Position numbers and translations under genes: made by a program. The notes beneath the pieces were generated by a model. That model ran no database searches and was not told the origin of the DNA. It saw only the letters and a list, made by a program, of their open reading frames with translations. From positions 22,568,001 through 22,632,000 of the forward strand of contig OZ059897.1 of the NCBI GenBank assembly GCA_964057225.1: a stretch of 64,000 nucleotides of DNA, given 5' to 3'. Position 1 is the first letter of the stretch. Every line of letters starts with the position of its first letter. The stretch is from Auanema rhodensis (Eukaryota > Nematoda > Chromadorea > Rhabditida > Rhabditidae). Positions 13,501-26,569 of the stretch are shown here, one piece after another.

Positions 13501-14259
13501 GACATGGGGAATCTAATTTTGAAAACCGCATCTCTTTATCTTTCACGTGAAGCGAGTTACATACCAAGTGCACATCACGTGTACATTTAATTAGCATAAA
13601 TTAAAGTTCACGTAAATTTCAAAGTCATGGTTACCATGCACCAATATCAATAAAAATTTGTTTTTAGACTAATATGGACATGGGGAATCTAATTTTGAAA
13701 ACCGCATCTCTTTATCTTTCACGTGAAGCGAGTTACATACCAAGTGCACATCACGTGTACATTTAATTAGCATAAATTAAAGTTCACGTAAATTTCAAAG
13801 TCATGGTTACCATGAACCAATATCAATAAAAATTTGTTTTTAGACTAATATGGACATGGGGAATCTAATTTTGAAAACCGCATCTCTTTATCTTTCACGT
13901 GAAGCGAGTTACATACCAAGTGCACATCACGTATACATTTAATTAGCATAAATTAAAGTTCACGTAAATTTCAAAGTCATGGTTACCATGCACAAATATC
14001 AATAAAAATTTGTTTTTAGACTAATATGGACATGGGGAATCTAATTTTGAAAACCGCATCTCTTTATCTTTCACGTGAAGCGAGTTACATACCAAGTGCA
14101 CATCACGTGTACATTTAATTAGCATAAATTAAAGTTCACGTAAATTTCAAAGTCATGGTTACCATGCACCAATATCAATAAAAATTTGTTTTTAGACTAA
14201 TATGGACATGGGGAATCTAATTTTGAAAACCGCATCTCTTTATCTTTCACGTGAAGCGA
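7569..14259. repeat. Intermediate zone of 'atgcacc' and 'atgaacc' monomers
   Basis: About 38 units, mostly of two plain types that differ at the hypervariable site. Scattered marks are 'tttaaacta' (8097, 9681, 11089, 12676 and 13380 units), 'ctttttat' (8801 and 13204 units), one full left-zone haplotype at 10209, and the first 'atgaagcaat' unit at 9857. The rare 'gtatacattt' occurs at 12173 and 13933, exactly 10 units apart, hinting at a 10-unit duplication, but the hypervariable alleles of those two units differ. No strong block repeat was resolved by eye in this zone. Confidence 0.7.
11089..11267. repeat. 179-bp monomer with 3-bp insertion
   Basis: This unit reads 'ggacaaaatgggg' around 11209-11221 where other units read 'ggacatgggg', a net gain of three A residues. 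It is the only insertion found in the array and moves the phase of all units to its right by +3, until the first 10-bp deletion. It also carries the 'tttaaacta' allele. Confidence 0.95.
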
Positions 14260-16723
14260 GTTACATACCAAGAGCACATCACGTGTACATTTAATTAGCA
14301 TAAATTAAAGTTCACGTAAATTTCAAAGTCATGGTTACCATGAACCAATATCAATAAAAATTTGTTTTTAGACTAATATGGACATGGGGAATCTAATTTT
14401 GAAAACCGCATCTCTTCATCTTTCACGTGAAGCGAGTTACATACCAAGTGCACATCACGTGTACATTTAATTAGCATAAATTAAAGTTCACGTAAATTTC
14501 AAAGTCATGGTTACCATGCACCAATATCAATAAAAATTTGTTTTTAGACTAATATGGACATGGGGAATCTAATTTTGAAAACCGCATCTCTTTATCTTTC
14601 ACGTGAAGCGAGTTACATACCAAGTGCACATCACGTGTACATTTAATTAGCATAAATTAAAGTTCACGTAAATTTCAAAGTCATGGTTACCATGAAGCAA
14701 TATCAATAAAAATTTGTTTTTAGACTAATATGGACATGGGGAATCTAATTTTGAAAACCGCATCTCTTTATCTTTCACGTGAAGCGAGTTACATACCAAG
14801 TGCACATCACGTGTACATTTAATTAGCATTAATTAAAGTTCACGTAAATTTCAAAGTCATGGTTACCATGAACCAATATCAATAAAAATTTGTTTTTAGA
14901 CTAATATGGACATGGGGAATCTAATTTTGGAAACCGCATCTCTTTATCTTTCACGTGAAGCGAGTTACATACCAAGTGCACATCACGTGTACATTTAATT
15001 AGCATAAATTAAAGTTCACGTAAATTTCAAAGTCATAGTTACCATGAAGCAATATCAATAAAAATTTGTTTTTAGACTAATATGGACATGGGGAATCTAA
15101 TTTTGAAAACCGCATCTCTTTATCTTTCACGTGAAGCGAGTTACATACCAAGTGCACATCACGTGTACATTTATTTAGCATAAATTAAAGTTCACGTAAA
15201 TTTCAAAGTCATGGTTACCATGAACCAATATCAATAAAAATTTGTTTTTAGACTAATATGGACATGGGGAATCTAATTTTGAAAACCGCATTTCTTTATC
15301 TTTCACGTGAAGCGAGTTACATACCAAGAGCACATCACGTGTACATTTAATTAGCATAAATTAAAGTTCACGTAAATTTCAAAGTCATGGTTACCATGAA
15401 GCAATATCAATAAAAATTTGTTTTTAGACTAATATGGACATGGGGAATCTAATTTTGAAAACCGCATCTCTTTATCTTTCACGTGAAGCGAGTTACATAC
15501 CAAGTGCACATCACGTGTACATTTAATTAGCATAAATTAAAGTTCACGTAAATTTCAAAGTCATGGTTACCATGAAGCAATATCAATAAAAATTTGTTTT
15601 TAGACTAATATGGACATGGGGAATCTAATTTTGAAAACCGCATCTCTTCATCTTTCACGTGAAGCGAGTTACATACCAAGTGCACATCACGTGTACATTT
15701 AATTAGCATTAATTAAAGTTCACGTAAATTTCAAAGTCATGGTTACCATGAACCAATATCAATAAAAATTTGTTTTTAGACTAATATAGACATGGGGAAT
15801 CTAATTTTGAAAACCGCATCTCTTTATCTTTCACGTGAAGCGAGTTACATACCAAGTGCACATCACGTGTACATTTAATTAGCATAAATTAAAGTTCACG
15901 TAAATTTCAAAGTCATGGTTACCATGAACCAATATCAATAAAAATTTGTTTTTAGACTAATATGGACATGGGGAATCTAATTTTGAGAACCGCATCTCTT
16001 TATCTTTCACGTGAAGCGAGTTACATACCAAGTGCACATCACGTGTACATTTAATTAGCATAAATTAAAGTTCACGTAAATTTCAAAGTCATGGTTACCA
16101 TGAACCAATATCAATAAAAATTTGTTTTTAGACTAATATGGACATGGGGAATCTAATTTTGAAAACCGCATCTCTTTATCTTTCACGTGAAGCGAGTTAC
16201 ATACCAAGTGCACATCACGTGTACATTTAATTAGCATAAATTAAAGTTCACGTAAATTTCAAAGTCATGGTTACCATGAACCAATATCAATAAAAATTTG
16301 TTCTTAGACTAATATGGACATGGGGAATCTAATTTTGAAAACCGCATCTCTTTATCTTTCACGTGAAGCGAGTTACATACCAAGTGCACATCACGTGTAC
16401 ATTTAATTAGCATAAATTAAAGTTCACGTAAATTTCAAAGTCATGGTTACCATGCACAAATATCAATAAAAATTTGTTTTTAGACTAATATGGACATGGG
16501 GAATCTAATTTTGAAAACCGCATCTCTTTATCTTTCACGTGAAGCGAGTTACATATCAAGTGCACATCACGTGTACATTTAATTAGCATAAATTAAAGTT
16601 CACGTAAATTTCAAAGTCATGGTTACCATGCACCAATATCAATAAAAATTTGTTTTTAGACTAATATGGACATGGGGAATCTAATTTTGAAAACCGCATC
16701 TCTTTATCTTTCACGTGAAGCGA
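14260..16723. repeat. 14-monomer block, left copy (22-monomer offset)
   Basis: Fourteen consecutive units match 18132-20595 at an offset of 3872 bp (22 units). The allele order is: 'aagagc' with 'cttcat'; 'gcacc'; 'gaagc'; 'cattaatt' with 'ttggaaacc' (mark at 14830); 'catagtt'-'gaagc'; 'tttattt'-'catttc'; 'aagagc'-'gaagc'; 'gaagc'-'cttcat'; 'cattaatt'-'tatagac'; 'gagaacc'; 'gaacc'; 'gaacc'-'gttctt'; 'gcacaaat'; 'gcacc'. Only one difference was noticed between the copies: 'acatatc' at 16556 here. Confidence 0.92.
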
Positions 16724-18131
16724 GTTACATACCAAGAGCACATCACGTGTACATTTAATTAGCATAAATTAAAGTTCACGTAAATTTCAAAGTCATGGTT
16801 ACCATGAACCAATATCAATAAAAATTTGTTTTTAGACTAATATGGACATGGGGAATCTAATTTTGAAAACCGCATCTCTTTATCTTTCACGTGAAGCGAG
16901 TTACATACCAAGTGCACATCACGTGTACATTTAATTAGCATAAATTAAAGTTCACGTAAATTTCAAAGTCATGGTTACCATGAACCAATATCAATAAAAA
17001 TTTGTTTTTAGACTAATATGGACATGGGGAATCTAATTTTGAAAACCGCATCTCTTTATCTTTCACGTGAAGCGAGTTACATACCAAGTGCACATCACGT
17101 GTACATTTAATTAGCATAAATTAAAGTTCACGTAAATTTCAAAGTCATGGTTACCATGAACCAATATCAATAAAAATTTGTTTTTAGACTAATATGGACA
17201 TGGGGAATCTAATTTTGAAAACCGCATCTCTTTATCTTTCACGTGAAGCGAGTTACATACCAAGTGCAAATCACGTGTACATTTAATTAGCATAAATTAA
17301 AGTTCACGTAAATTTCAAAGTCATGGTTACCATGAACCAATATCAATAAAAATTTGTTTTTAGACTAATATGGACATGGGGAATCTAATTTTGAAAACCG
17401 CATCTCTTTATCTTTCACGTGAAGCGAGTTACATACCAAGTGCACATCACGTGTACATTTAATTAGCATAAATTAAAGTTCACGTAAATTTCAAAGTCAT
17501 GGTTACCATGAACCAATATCAATAAAAATTTGTTTTTAGACTAATATGGACATGGGGAATCTAATTTTGAAAACCGCATCTCTTTATCTTTCACGTGAAG
17601 CGAGTTACATACCAAGTGCACATCACGTGTACATTTAATTAGCATAAATTAAAGTTCACGTAAATTTCAAAGTCATGGTTACCATGCACAAATATCAATA
17701 AAAATTTGTTTTTAGACTAATATGGACATGGGGAATCTAATTTTGAAAACCGCATCTCTTTATCTTTCACGTGAAGCGAGTTACATACCAAGTGCACATC
17801 ACGTGTACATTTAATTAGCATAAATTAAAGTTCACGTAAATTTCAAAGTCATGGTTACCATGCACCAATATCAATAAAAATTTGTTTTTAGACTAATATG
17901 GACATGGGGAATCTAATTTTGAAAACCGCATCTCTTTATCTTTCACGTGAAGCGAGTTACATACCAAGTGCACATCACGTGTACATTTAATTAGCATTAA
18001 TTAAAGTTCACGTAAATTTCAAAGTCATGGTTACCATGCACCAATATCAATAAAAATTTGTTTTTAGACTAATATGGACATGGGGAATCTAATTTTGAAA
18101 ACCGCATCTCTTTATCTTTCACGTGAAGCGA
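16724..18131. repeat. Eight monomers between the 14-monomer copies
   Basis: The unit order is 'aagagc'-'gaacc'; three or four plain 'gaacc' units, one with 'gtgcaaatc' (17252 unit); 'gcacaaat'; 'gcacc'; and 'cattaatt' combined with 'gcacc' (17956 unit). The last combination is unusual, because 'cattaatt' is otherwise linked to 'gaacc' in this window, so that unit may be a recombinant. Confidence 0.75.
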
Positions 18132-20595
18132 GTTACATACCAAGAGCACATCACGTGTACATTTAATTAGCATAAATTAAAGTTCACGTAAATTTCAAAG
18201 TCATGGTTACCATGAACCAATATCAATAAAAATTTGTTTTTAGACTAATATGGACATGGGGAATCTAATTTTGAAAACCGCATCTCTTCATCTTTCACGT
18301 GAAGCGAGTTACATACCAAGTGCACATCACGTGTACATTTAATTAGCATAAATTAAAGTTCACGTAAATTTCAAAGTCATGGTTACCATGCACCAATATC
18401 AATAAAAATTTGTTTTTAGACTAATATGGACATGGGGAATCTAATTTTGAAAACCGCATCTCTTTATCTTTCACGTGAAGCGAGTTACATACCAAGTGCA
18501 CATCACGTGTACATTTAATTAGCATAAATTAAAGTTCACGTAAATTTCAAAGTCATGGTTACCATGAAGCAATATCAATAAAAATTTGTTTTTAGACTAA
18601 TATGGACATGGGGAATCTAATTTTGAAAACCGCATCTCTTTATCTTTCACGTGAAGCGAGTTACATACCAAGTGCACATCACGTGTACATTTAATTAGCA
18701 TTAATTAAAGTTCACGTAAATTTCAAAGTCATGGTTACCATGAACCAATATCAATAAAAATTTGTTTTTAGACTAATATGGACATGGGGAATCTAATTTT
18801 GGAAACCGCATCTCTTTATCTTTCACGTGAAGCGAGTTACATACCAAGTGCACATCACGTGTACATTTAATTAGCATAAATTAAAGTTCACGTAAATTTC
18901 AAAGTCATAGTTACCATGAAGCAATATCAATAAAAATTTGTTTTTAGACTAATATGGACATGGGGAATCTAATTTTGAAAACCGCATCTCTTTATCTTTC
19001 ACGTGAAGCGAGTTACATACCAAGTGCACATCACGTGTACATTTATTTAGCATAAATTAAAGTTCACGTAAATTTCAAAGTCATGGTTACCATGAACCAA
19101 TATCAATAAAAATTTGTTTTTAGACTAATATGGACATGGGGAATCTAATTTTGAAAACCGCATTTCTTTATCTTTCACGTGAAGCGAGTTACATACCAAG
19201 AGCACATCACGTGTACATTTAATTAGCATAAATTAAAGTTCACGTAAATTTCAAAGTCATGGTTACCATGAAGCAATATCAATAAAAATTTGTTTTTAGA
19301 CTAATATGGACATGGGGAATCTAATTTTGAAAACCGCATCTCTTTATCTTTCACGTGAAGCGAGTTACATACCAAGTGCACATCACGTGTACATTTAATT
19401 AGCATAAATTAAAGTTCACGTAAATTTCAAAGTCATGGTTACCATGAAGCAATATCAATAAAAATTTGTTTTTAGACTAATATGGACATGGGGAATCTAA
19501 TTTTGAAAACCGCATCTCTTCATCTTTCACGTGAAGCGAGTTACATACCAAGTGCACATCACGTGTACATTTAATTAGCATTAATTAAAGTTCACGTAAA
19601 TTTCAAAGTCATGGTTACCATGAACCAATATCAATAAAAATTTGTTTTTAGACTAATATAGACATGGGGAATCTAATTTTGAAAACCGCATCTCTTTATC
19701 TTTCACGTGAAGCGAGTTACATACCAAGTGCACATCACGTGTACATTTAATTAGCATAAATTAAAGTTCACGTAAATTTCAAAGTCATGGTTACCATGAA
19801 CCAATATCAATAAAAATTTGTTTTTAGACTAATATGGACATGGGGAATCTAATTTTGAGAACCGCATCTCTTTATCTTTCACGTGAAGCGAGTTACATAC
19901 CAAGTGCACATCACGTGTACATTTAATTAGCATAAATTAAAGTTCACGTAAATTTCAAAGTCATGGTTACCATGAACCAATATCAATAAAAATTTGTTTT
20001 TAGACTAATATGGACATGGGGAATCTAATTTTGAAAACCGCATCTCTTTATCTTTCACGTGAAGCGAGTTACATACCAAGTGCACATCACGTGTACATTT
20101 AATTAGCATAAATTAAAGTTCACGTAAATTTCAAAGTCATGGTTACCATGAACCAATATCAATAAAAATTTGTTCTTAGACTAATATGGACATGGGGAAT
20201 CTAATTTTGAAAACCGCATCTCTTTATCTTTCACGTGAAGCGAGTTACATACCAAGTGCACATCACGTGTACATTTAATTAGCATAAATTAAAGTTCACG
20301 TAAATTTCAAAGTCATGGTTACCATGCACAAATATCAATAAAAATTTGTTTTTAGACTAATATGGACATGGGGAATCTAATTTTGAAAACCGCATCTCTT
20401 TATCTTTCACGTGAAGCGAGTTACATACCAAGTGCACATCACGTGTACATTTAATTAGCATAAATTAAAGTTCACGTAAATTTCAAAGTCATGGTTACCA
20501 TGCACCAATATCAATAAAAATTTGTTTTTAGACTAATATGGACATGGGGAATCTAATTTTGAAAACCGCATCTCTTTATCTTTCACGTGAAGCGA
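18132..20595. repeat. 14-monomer block, right copy (22-monomer offset)
   Basis: Second copy of 14260-16723, with the same 14-unit allele order (marks at 18145, 18702 and 20175). Its right end overlaps the left end of superunit copy 1. Five of its units (18484-19363) are seen again 12 units further right at 20596-21475, so the same sequence module has been copied at least three times in 7 kb. Confidence 0.92.
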
Positions 20596-20947
20596 GTTAC
20601 ATACCAAGTGCACATCACGTGTACATTTAATTAGCATAAATTAAAGTTCACGTAAATTTCAAAGTCATGGTTACCATGAAGCAATATCAATAAAAATTTG
20701 TTTTTAGACTAATATGGACATGGGGAATCTAATTTTGAAAACCGCATCTCTTTATCTTTCACGTGAAGCGAGTTACATACCAAGTGCACATCACGTGTAC
20801 ATTTAATTAGCATTAATTAAAGTTCACGTAAATTTCAAAGTCATGGTTACCATGAACCAATATCAATAAAAATTTGTTTTTAGACTAATATGGACATGGG
20901 GAATCTAATTTTGGAAACCGCATCTCTTTATCTTTCACGTGAAGCGA

Positions 20948-22003
20948 GTTACATACCAAGTGCACATCACGTGTACATTTAATTAGCATAAATTAAAGTT
21001 CACGTAAATTTCAAAGTCATAGTTACCATGAAGCAATATCAATAAAAATTTGTTTTTAGACTAATATGGACATGGGGAATCTAATTTTGAAAACCGCATC
21101 TCTTTATCTTTCACGTGAAGCGAGTTACATACCAAGTGCACATCACGTGTACATTTATTTAGCATAAATTAAAGTTCACGTAAATTTCAAAGTCATGGTT
21201 ACCATGAACCAATATCAATAAAAATTTGTTTTTAGACTAATATGGACATGGGGAATCTAATTTTGAAAACCGCATTTCTTTATCTTTCACGTGAAGCGAG
21301 TTACATACCAAGAGCACATCACGTGTACATTTAATTAGCATAAATTAAAGTTCACGTAAATTTCAAAGTCATGGTTACCATGAAGCAATATCAATAAAAA
21401 TTTGTTTTTAGACTAATATGGACATGGGGAATCTAATTTTGAAAACCGCATCTCTTTATCTTTCACGTGAAGCGAGTTACATACCAAGTGCACATCACGT
21501 GTACATTTAATTAGCATAAATTAAAGTTCACGTAAATTTCAAAGTCATAGTTACCATGAAGCAATATCAATAAAAATTTGTTTTTAGACTAATATGGACA
21601 TGGGGAATCTAATTTTGAAAACCGCATCTCTTTATCTTTCACGTGAAGCGAGTTACATACCAAGTGCACATCACGTGTACATTTATTTAGCATAAATTAA
21701 AGTTCACGTAAATTTCAAAGTCATGGTTACCATGAACCAATATCAATAAAAATTTGTTTTTAGACTAATATGGACATGGGGAATCTAATTTTGAAAACCG
21801 CATTTCTTTATCTTTCACGTGAAGCGAGTTACATACCAAGAGCACATCACGTGTACATTTAATTAGCATAAATTAAAGTTCACGTAAATTTCAAAGTCAT
21901 GGTTACCATGAAGCAATATCAATAAAAATTTGTTTTTAGACTAATATGGACATGGGGAATCTAATTTTGAAAACCGCATCTCTTTATCTTTCACGTGAAG
22001 CGA
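20948..22003. repeat. Three-monomer tandem duplication (528 bp x2)
   Basis: Units 'catagtt'-'gaagc', 'tttattt'-'catttc' and 'aagagc'-'gaagc' at 20948-21475 are repeated in the same order at 21476-22003. The corresponding part of superunit copy 2 (43290-43993) lacks this triplet and instead has a two-unit repeat, 'catagtt'-'gaagc' followed by 'gaagc'-'ttggaaacc'. The two superunits have therefore been remodelled differently at the same place. Confidence 0.88.
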
Positions 22004-22179
22004 GTTACATACCAAGTGCACATCACGTGTACATTTAATTAGCATAAATTAAAGTTCACGTAAATTTCAAAGTCATGGTTACCATGAAGCAATATCAATA
22101 AAAATTTGTTTTTAGACTAATATGGACATGGGGAATCTAATTTTGAAAACCGCATCTCTTCATCTTTCACGTGAAGCGA

Positions 22180-24291
22180 GTTACATACCAAGTGCACATC
22201 ACGTGTACATTTAATTAGCATTAATTAAAGTTCACGTAAATTTCAAAGTCATGGTTACCATGAACCAATATCAATAAAAATTTGTTTTTAGACTAATATA
22301 GACATGGGGAATCTAATTTTGAAAACCGCATCTCTTTATCTTTCACGTGAAGCGAGTTACATACCAAGTGCACATCACGTGTACATTTAATTAGCATAAA
22401 TTAAAGTTCACGTAAATTTCAAAGTCATGGTTACCATGAACCAATATCAATAAAAATTTGTTTTTAGACTAATATGGACATGGGGAATCTAATTTTGAGA
22501 ACCGCATCTCTTTATCTTTCACGTGAAGCGAGTTACATACCAAGTGCACATCACGTGTACATTTAATTAGCATAAATTAAAGTTCACGTAAATTTCAAAG
22601 TCATGGTTACCATGAACCAATATCAATAAAAATTTGTTTTTAGACTAATATGGACATGGGGAATCTAATTTTGAAAACCGCATCTCTTTATCTTTCACGT
22701 GAAGCGAGTTACATACCAAGTGCACATCACGTGTACATTTAATTAGCATAAATTAAAGTTCACGTAAATTTCAAAGTCATGGTTACCATGAACCAATATC
22801 AATAAAAATTTGTTTTTAGACTAATATGGACATGGGGAATCTAATTTTGAAAACCGCATCTCTTTATCTTTCACGTGAAGCGAGTTACATACCAAGTGCA
22901 CATCACGTGTACATTTAATTAGCATAAATTAAAGTTCACGTAAATTTCAAAGTCATGGTTACCATGTACCAATATCAATAAAAATTTGTTTTTAGACTAA
23001 TATGGACATGGGGAATCTAATTTTGAAAACCGCATCTCTTTATCTTTCACGTGAAGCGAGTTACATACCAAGTGCACATCACGTGTACATTTAATTAGCA
23101 TAAATTAAAGTTCACGTAAATTTCAAAGTCATGGTTACCATGAAGCAATATCAATAAAAATTTGTTTTTAGACTAATATGGACATGGGGAATCTAATTTT
23201 GAAAACCGCATCTCTTCATCTTTCACGTGAAGCGAGTTACATACCGAGTGCACATCACGTGTACATTTAATTAGCATTAATTAAAGTTCACGTAAATTTC
23301 AAAGTCATGGTTACCATGAACCAATATCAATAAAAATTTGTTTTTAGACTAATATAGACATGGGGAATCTAATTTTGAAAACCGCATCTCTTTATCTTTC
23401 ACGTGAAGCGAGTTACATACCAAGTGCACATCACGTGTACATTTAATTAGCATAAATTAAAGTTCACGTAAATTTCAAAGTCATGGTTACCATGAACCAA
23501 TATCAATAAAAATTTGTTTTTAGACTAATATGGACATGGGGAATCTAATTTTGAGAACCGCATCTCTTTATCTTTCACGTGAAGCGAGTTACATACCAAG
23601 TGCACATCACGTGTACATTTAATTAGCATAAATTAAAGTTCACGTAAATTTCAAAGTCATGGTTACCATGAACCAATATCAATAAAAATTTGTTTTTAGA
23701 CTAATATGGACATGGGGAATCTAATTTTGAAAACCGCATCTCTTTATCTTTCACGTGAAGCGAGTTACATACCAAGTGCACATCACGTGTACATTTAATT
23801 AGCATAAATTAAAGTTCACGTAAATTTCAAAGTCATGGTTACCATGAACCAATATCAATAAAAATTTGTTTTTAGACTAATATGGACATGGGGAATCTAA
23901 TTTTGAAAACCGCATCTCTTTATCTTTCACGTGAAGCGAGTTACATACCAAGTGCACATCACGTGTACATTTAATTAGCATAAATTAAAGTTCACGTAAA
24001 TTTCAAAGTCATGGTTACCATGAACCAATATCAATAAAAATTTGTTTTTAGACTAATATGGACATGGGGAATCTAATTTTGAAAACCGCATCTCTTTATC
24101 TTTCACGTGAAGCGAGTTACATACCAAGTGCACATCACGTGTACATTTAATTAGCATAAATTAAAGTTCACGTAAATTTCAAAGTCATGGTTACCATGTA
24201 CCAATATCAATAAAAATTTGTTTTTAGACTAATATGGACATGGGGAATCTAATTTTGAAAACCGCATCTCTTTATCTTTCACGTGAAGCGA
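22180..24291. repeat. Six-monomer tandem duplication, copy 1 (1056 bp x2)
   Basis: The order 'cattaatt'-'tatagac', 'gagaacc', 'gaacc', 'gaacc', 'atgtacc', 'gaagc'-'cttcat' at 22180-23235 is followed by the same order at 23236-24291, with one extra gaacc unit before 'atgtacc'. The second repeat starts with a private 'accgagtg' change (near 23246). The equivalent region in superunit copy 2 is 43994-46105. Confidence 0.85.
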
Positions 24292-24467
24292 GTTACATAC
24301 CAAGTGCACATCACGTGTACATTTAATTAGCATAAATTAAAGTTCACGTAAATTTCAAAGTCATGGTTACCATGAACCAATATCAATAAAAATTTGTTTT
24401 TAGACTAATATGGACATGGGGAATCTAATTTTGAAAACCGCATCTCTTTATCTTTCACGTGAAGCGA

Positions 24468-24633
24468 GTTACATACCAAGTGCACATCACGTGTACATTT
24501 AATTAGCATAAATTAAAGTTTCAAAGTCATGGTTACCATGCACCAATATCAATAAAAATTTGTTTTTAGACTAATATGGACATGGGGAATCTAATTTTGA
24601 AAACCGCATCTCTTTATCTTTCACGTGAAGCGA
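24468..24633. repeat. 166-bp monomer with 10-bp deletion, copy 1
   Basis: The unit reads 'aaagtttcaaag' where others read 'aaagttcacgtaaatttc', a loss of ten bases at unit positions about 54-63. The lost segment is flanked by a 2-bp TT microhomology, so slippage is plausible. The deletion removes the CACGTA core of the unit. It is one of only two shortened units in the window. Confidence 0.97.
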
Positions 24634-26393
24634 GTTACATACCAAGTGCACATCACGTGTACATTTAATTAGCATAAATTAAAGTTCACGTAAATTTCAA
24701 AGTCATGGTTACCATGAACGAATATCAATAAAAATTTGTTTTTAGACTAATATGGACATGAGGAATCTAATTTTGAAAACCGCATCTCTTCATCTTTCAC
24801 GTGAAGCGAGTTACATACCAAGTGCACATCACGTGTACATTTAATTAGCATAAATTAAAGTTCACGTAAATTTCAAAGTCATGGTTACCATTCACCAATA
24901 TCAATAAAAATTTGTTTTTAGACTAATATGGACATGGGGAATCTAATTTTGAAAACCACATCTCTTTATCTTTCACGTGAAGCGAGTTACATACCAAGTG
25001 CACATCACGTGTACATTTAATTAGCATAAATTAAAGTTCACGTAAATTTCAAAGTCATGGTTACCATGCACCAATATCAATAAAAATTTGTTTTTAGACT
25101 AATATGGACATGAGGAATCTAATTTTGAAAACCGCATCTCTTTATCTTTCACGTGAAGCGAGTTACATACCAAGTGCACATCACGTGTACATTTAATTAG
25201 CATAAATTAAAGTTCACGTAAATTTCAAAGTCATGGTTACCATGAAGCAATATCAATAAAAATTTGTTTTTAGACTAATATGGACATGGGGAATCTAATT
25301 TTGAAAACCGCATCTCTTTATCTTTCACGTGAAGCGAGTTACATACCAAGTGCACATCACGTGTACATTTAATTAGCATAAATTAAAGTTCACGTAAATT
25401 TCAAAGTCATGGTTACCATGAACCAATATCAATAAAAATTTGTTTTTAGACTAATATGGACATGGGGAATCTAATTTTGAAAACCGCATCTCTTTATCTT
25501 TCACGTGAAGCGAGTTACATACCAAGTGCACATCACGTGTACATTTAATTAGCATAAATTAAAGTTCACGTAAATTTCAAAGTCATGGTTACCATGAACC
25601 AATATCAATAAAAATTTGTTTTCAGACTAATATGGACATGGGGAATCTAATTTTGAAAACCGCATCTCTTTATCTTTCACGTGAAGCGAGTTACATACCA
25701 AGTGCACATCACGTGTACATTTAATTAGCATAAATTAAAGTTCACGTAAATTTCAAAGTCATGGTTACCATGTACCAATATCAATAAAAATTTGTTTTTA
25801 GAATAATATGGACATGGGGAATCTAATTTTGAAAACCGCATCTCTTTATCTTTCACGTGAAGCGAGTTACATACCAAGTGCACATCACGTGTACATTTAA
25901 TTAGCATAAATTAAAGTTCACGTAAATTTCAAAGTCATGGTTACCATGAACCAATATCAATAAAAATTTGTTTTTAGACTAATATGGACATGGGGAATCT
26001 AATTTTGAAAACCGCATCTCTTTATCTTTCACGTGAAGCGAGTTACATACCAAGTGCACATCACGTGTACATTTAATTAGCATAAATTAAAGTTCACGTA
26101 AATTTCAAAGTCATGGTTACCATGCACCAATATCAATAAAAATTTATTTTTAGACTAATATGGACATGGGGAATCTAATTTTAAAAACCGCATCTCTTTA
26201 TCTTTCACGTGAAGCGAGTTACATACCAAGTGCACATCACGTGTACATTTAATTAGCATAAATTAAAGTTCACGTAAATTTCAAAGTCATGGTTACCATG
26301 AACCAATATCAATAAAAATTTGTTTTTAGACTAATATGGACATGAGGAATCTAATTTTGAAAACCGCATCTCTTCATCTTTCACGTGAAGCGA

Positions 26394-26569
26394 GTTACAT
26401 ACCAAGTGCACATCACGTGTACATTTAATTAGCATAAATTAAAGTTAAGGTAAATTTTAAAGTCATGGTTACCATTCACCAATATCAATAAAAATTTGTT
26501 TTTAGACTAATATGGACATGGGGAATCTAATTTTGAAAACCGCATCTCTTTATCTCTCACGTGAAGCGA
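26394..26569. repeat. Monomer with clustered substitutions, copy 1
   Basis: This unit has three changes within 12 bp (26447, 26449 and 26458; 'gttaaggtaaatttta' in place of 'gttcacgtaaatttca') plus 'tatctctcac' at 26556 and the 'attcaccaat' allele. Most units have none or one private change. The cluster destroys the CACGTA core. The partner in superunit copy 2 is 48208-48383. Confidence 0.93.

Noticed and set aside
12148-14083. Ten-unit duplication suggested by 'gtatacattt' at 12173 and 13933
   Set aside because: Only this one rare allele supports it. The hypervariable alleles of the two units differ ('attagccaat' versus 'atgcacaaat') and neighbouring marks disagree, so recurrent mutation or conversion is as likely.
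25725-25907. 60-codon open frame on the minus strand; an identical one at 47539-47721
   Set aside because: It exists only because the 'agaataa' change removes a minus-strand TAG that is present in nearly every other unit. It spans just over one 176-bp unit, and 176 is not a multiple of 3, so the frame does not persist. The second copy is simply the superunit duplicate.
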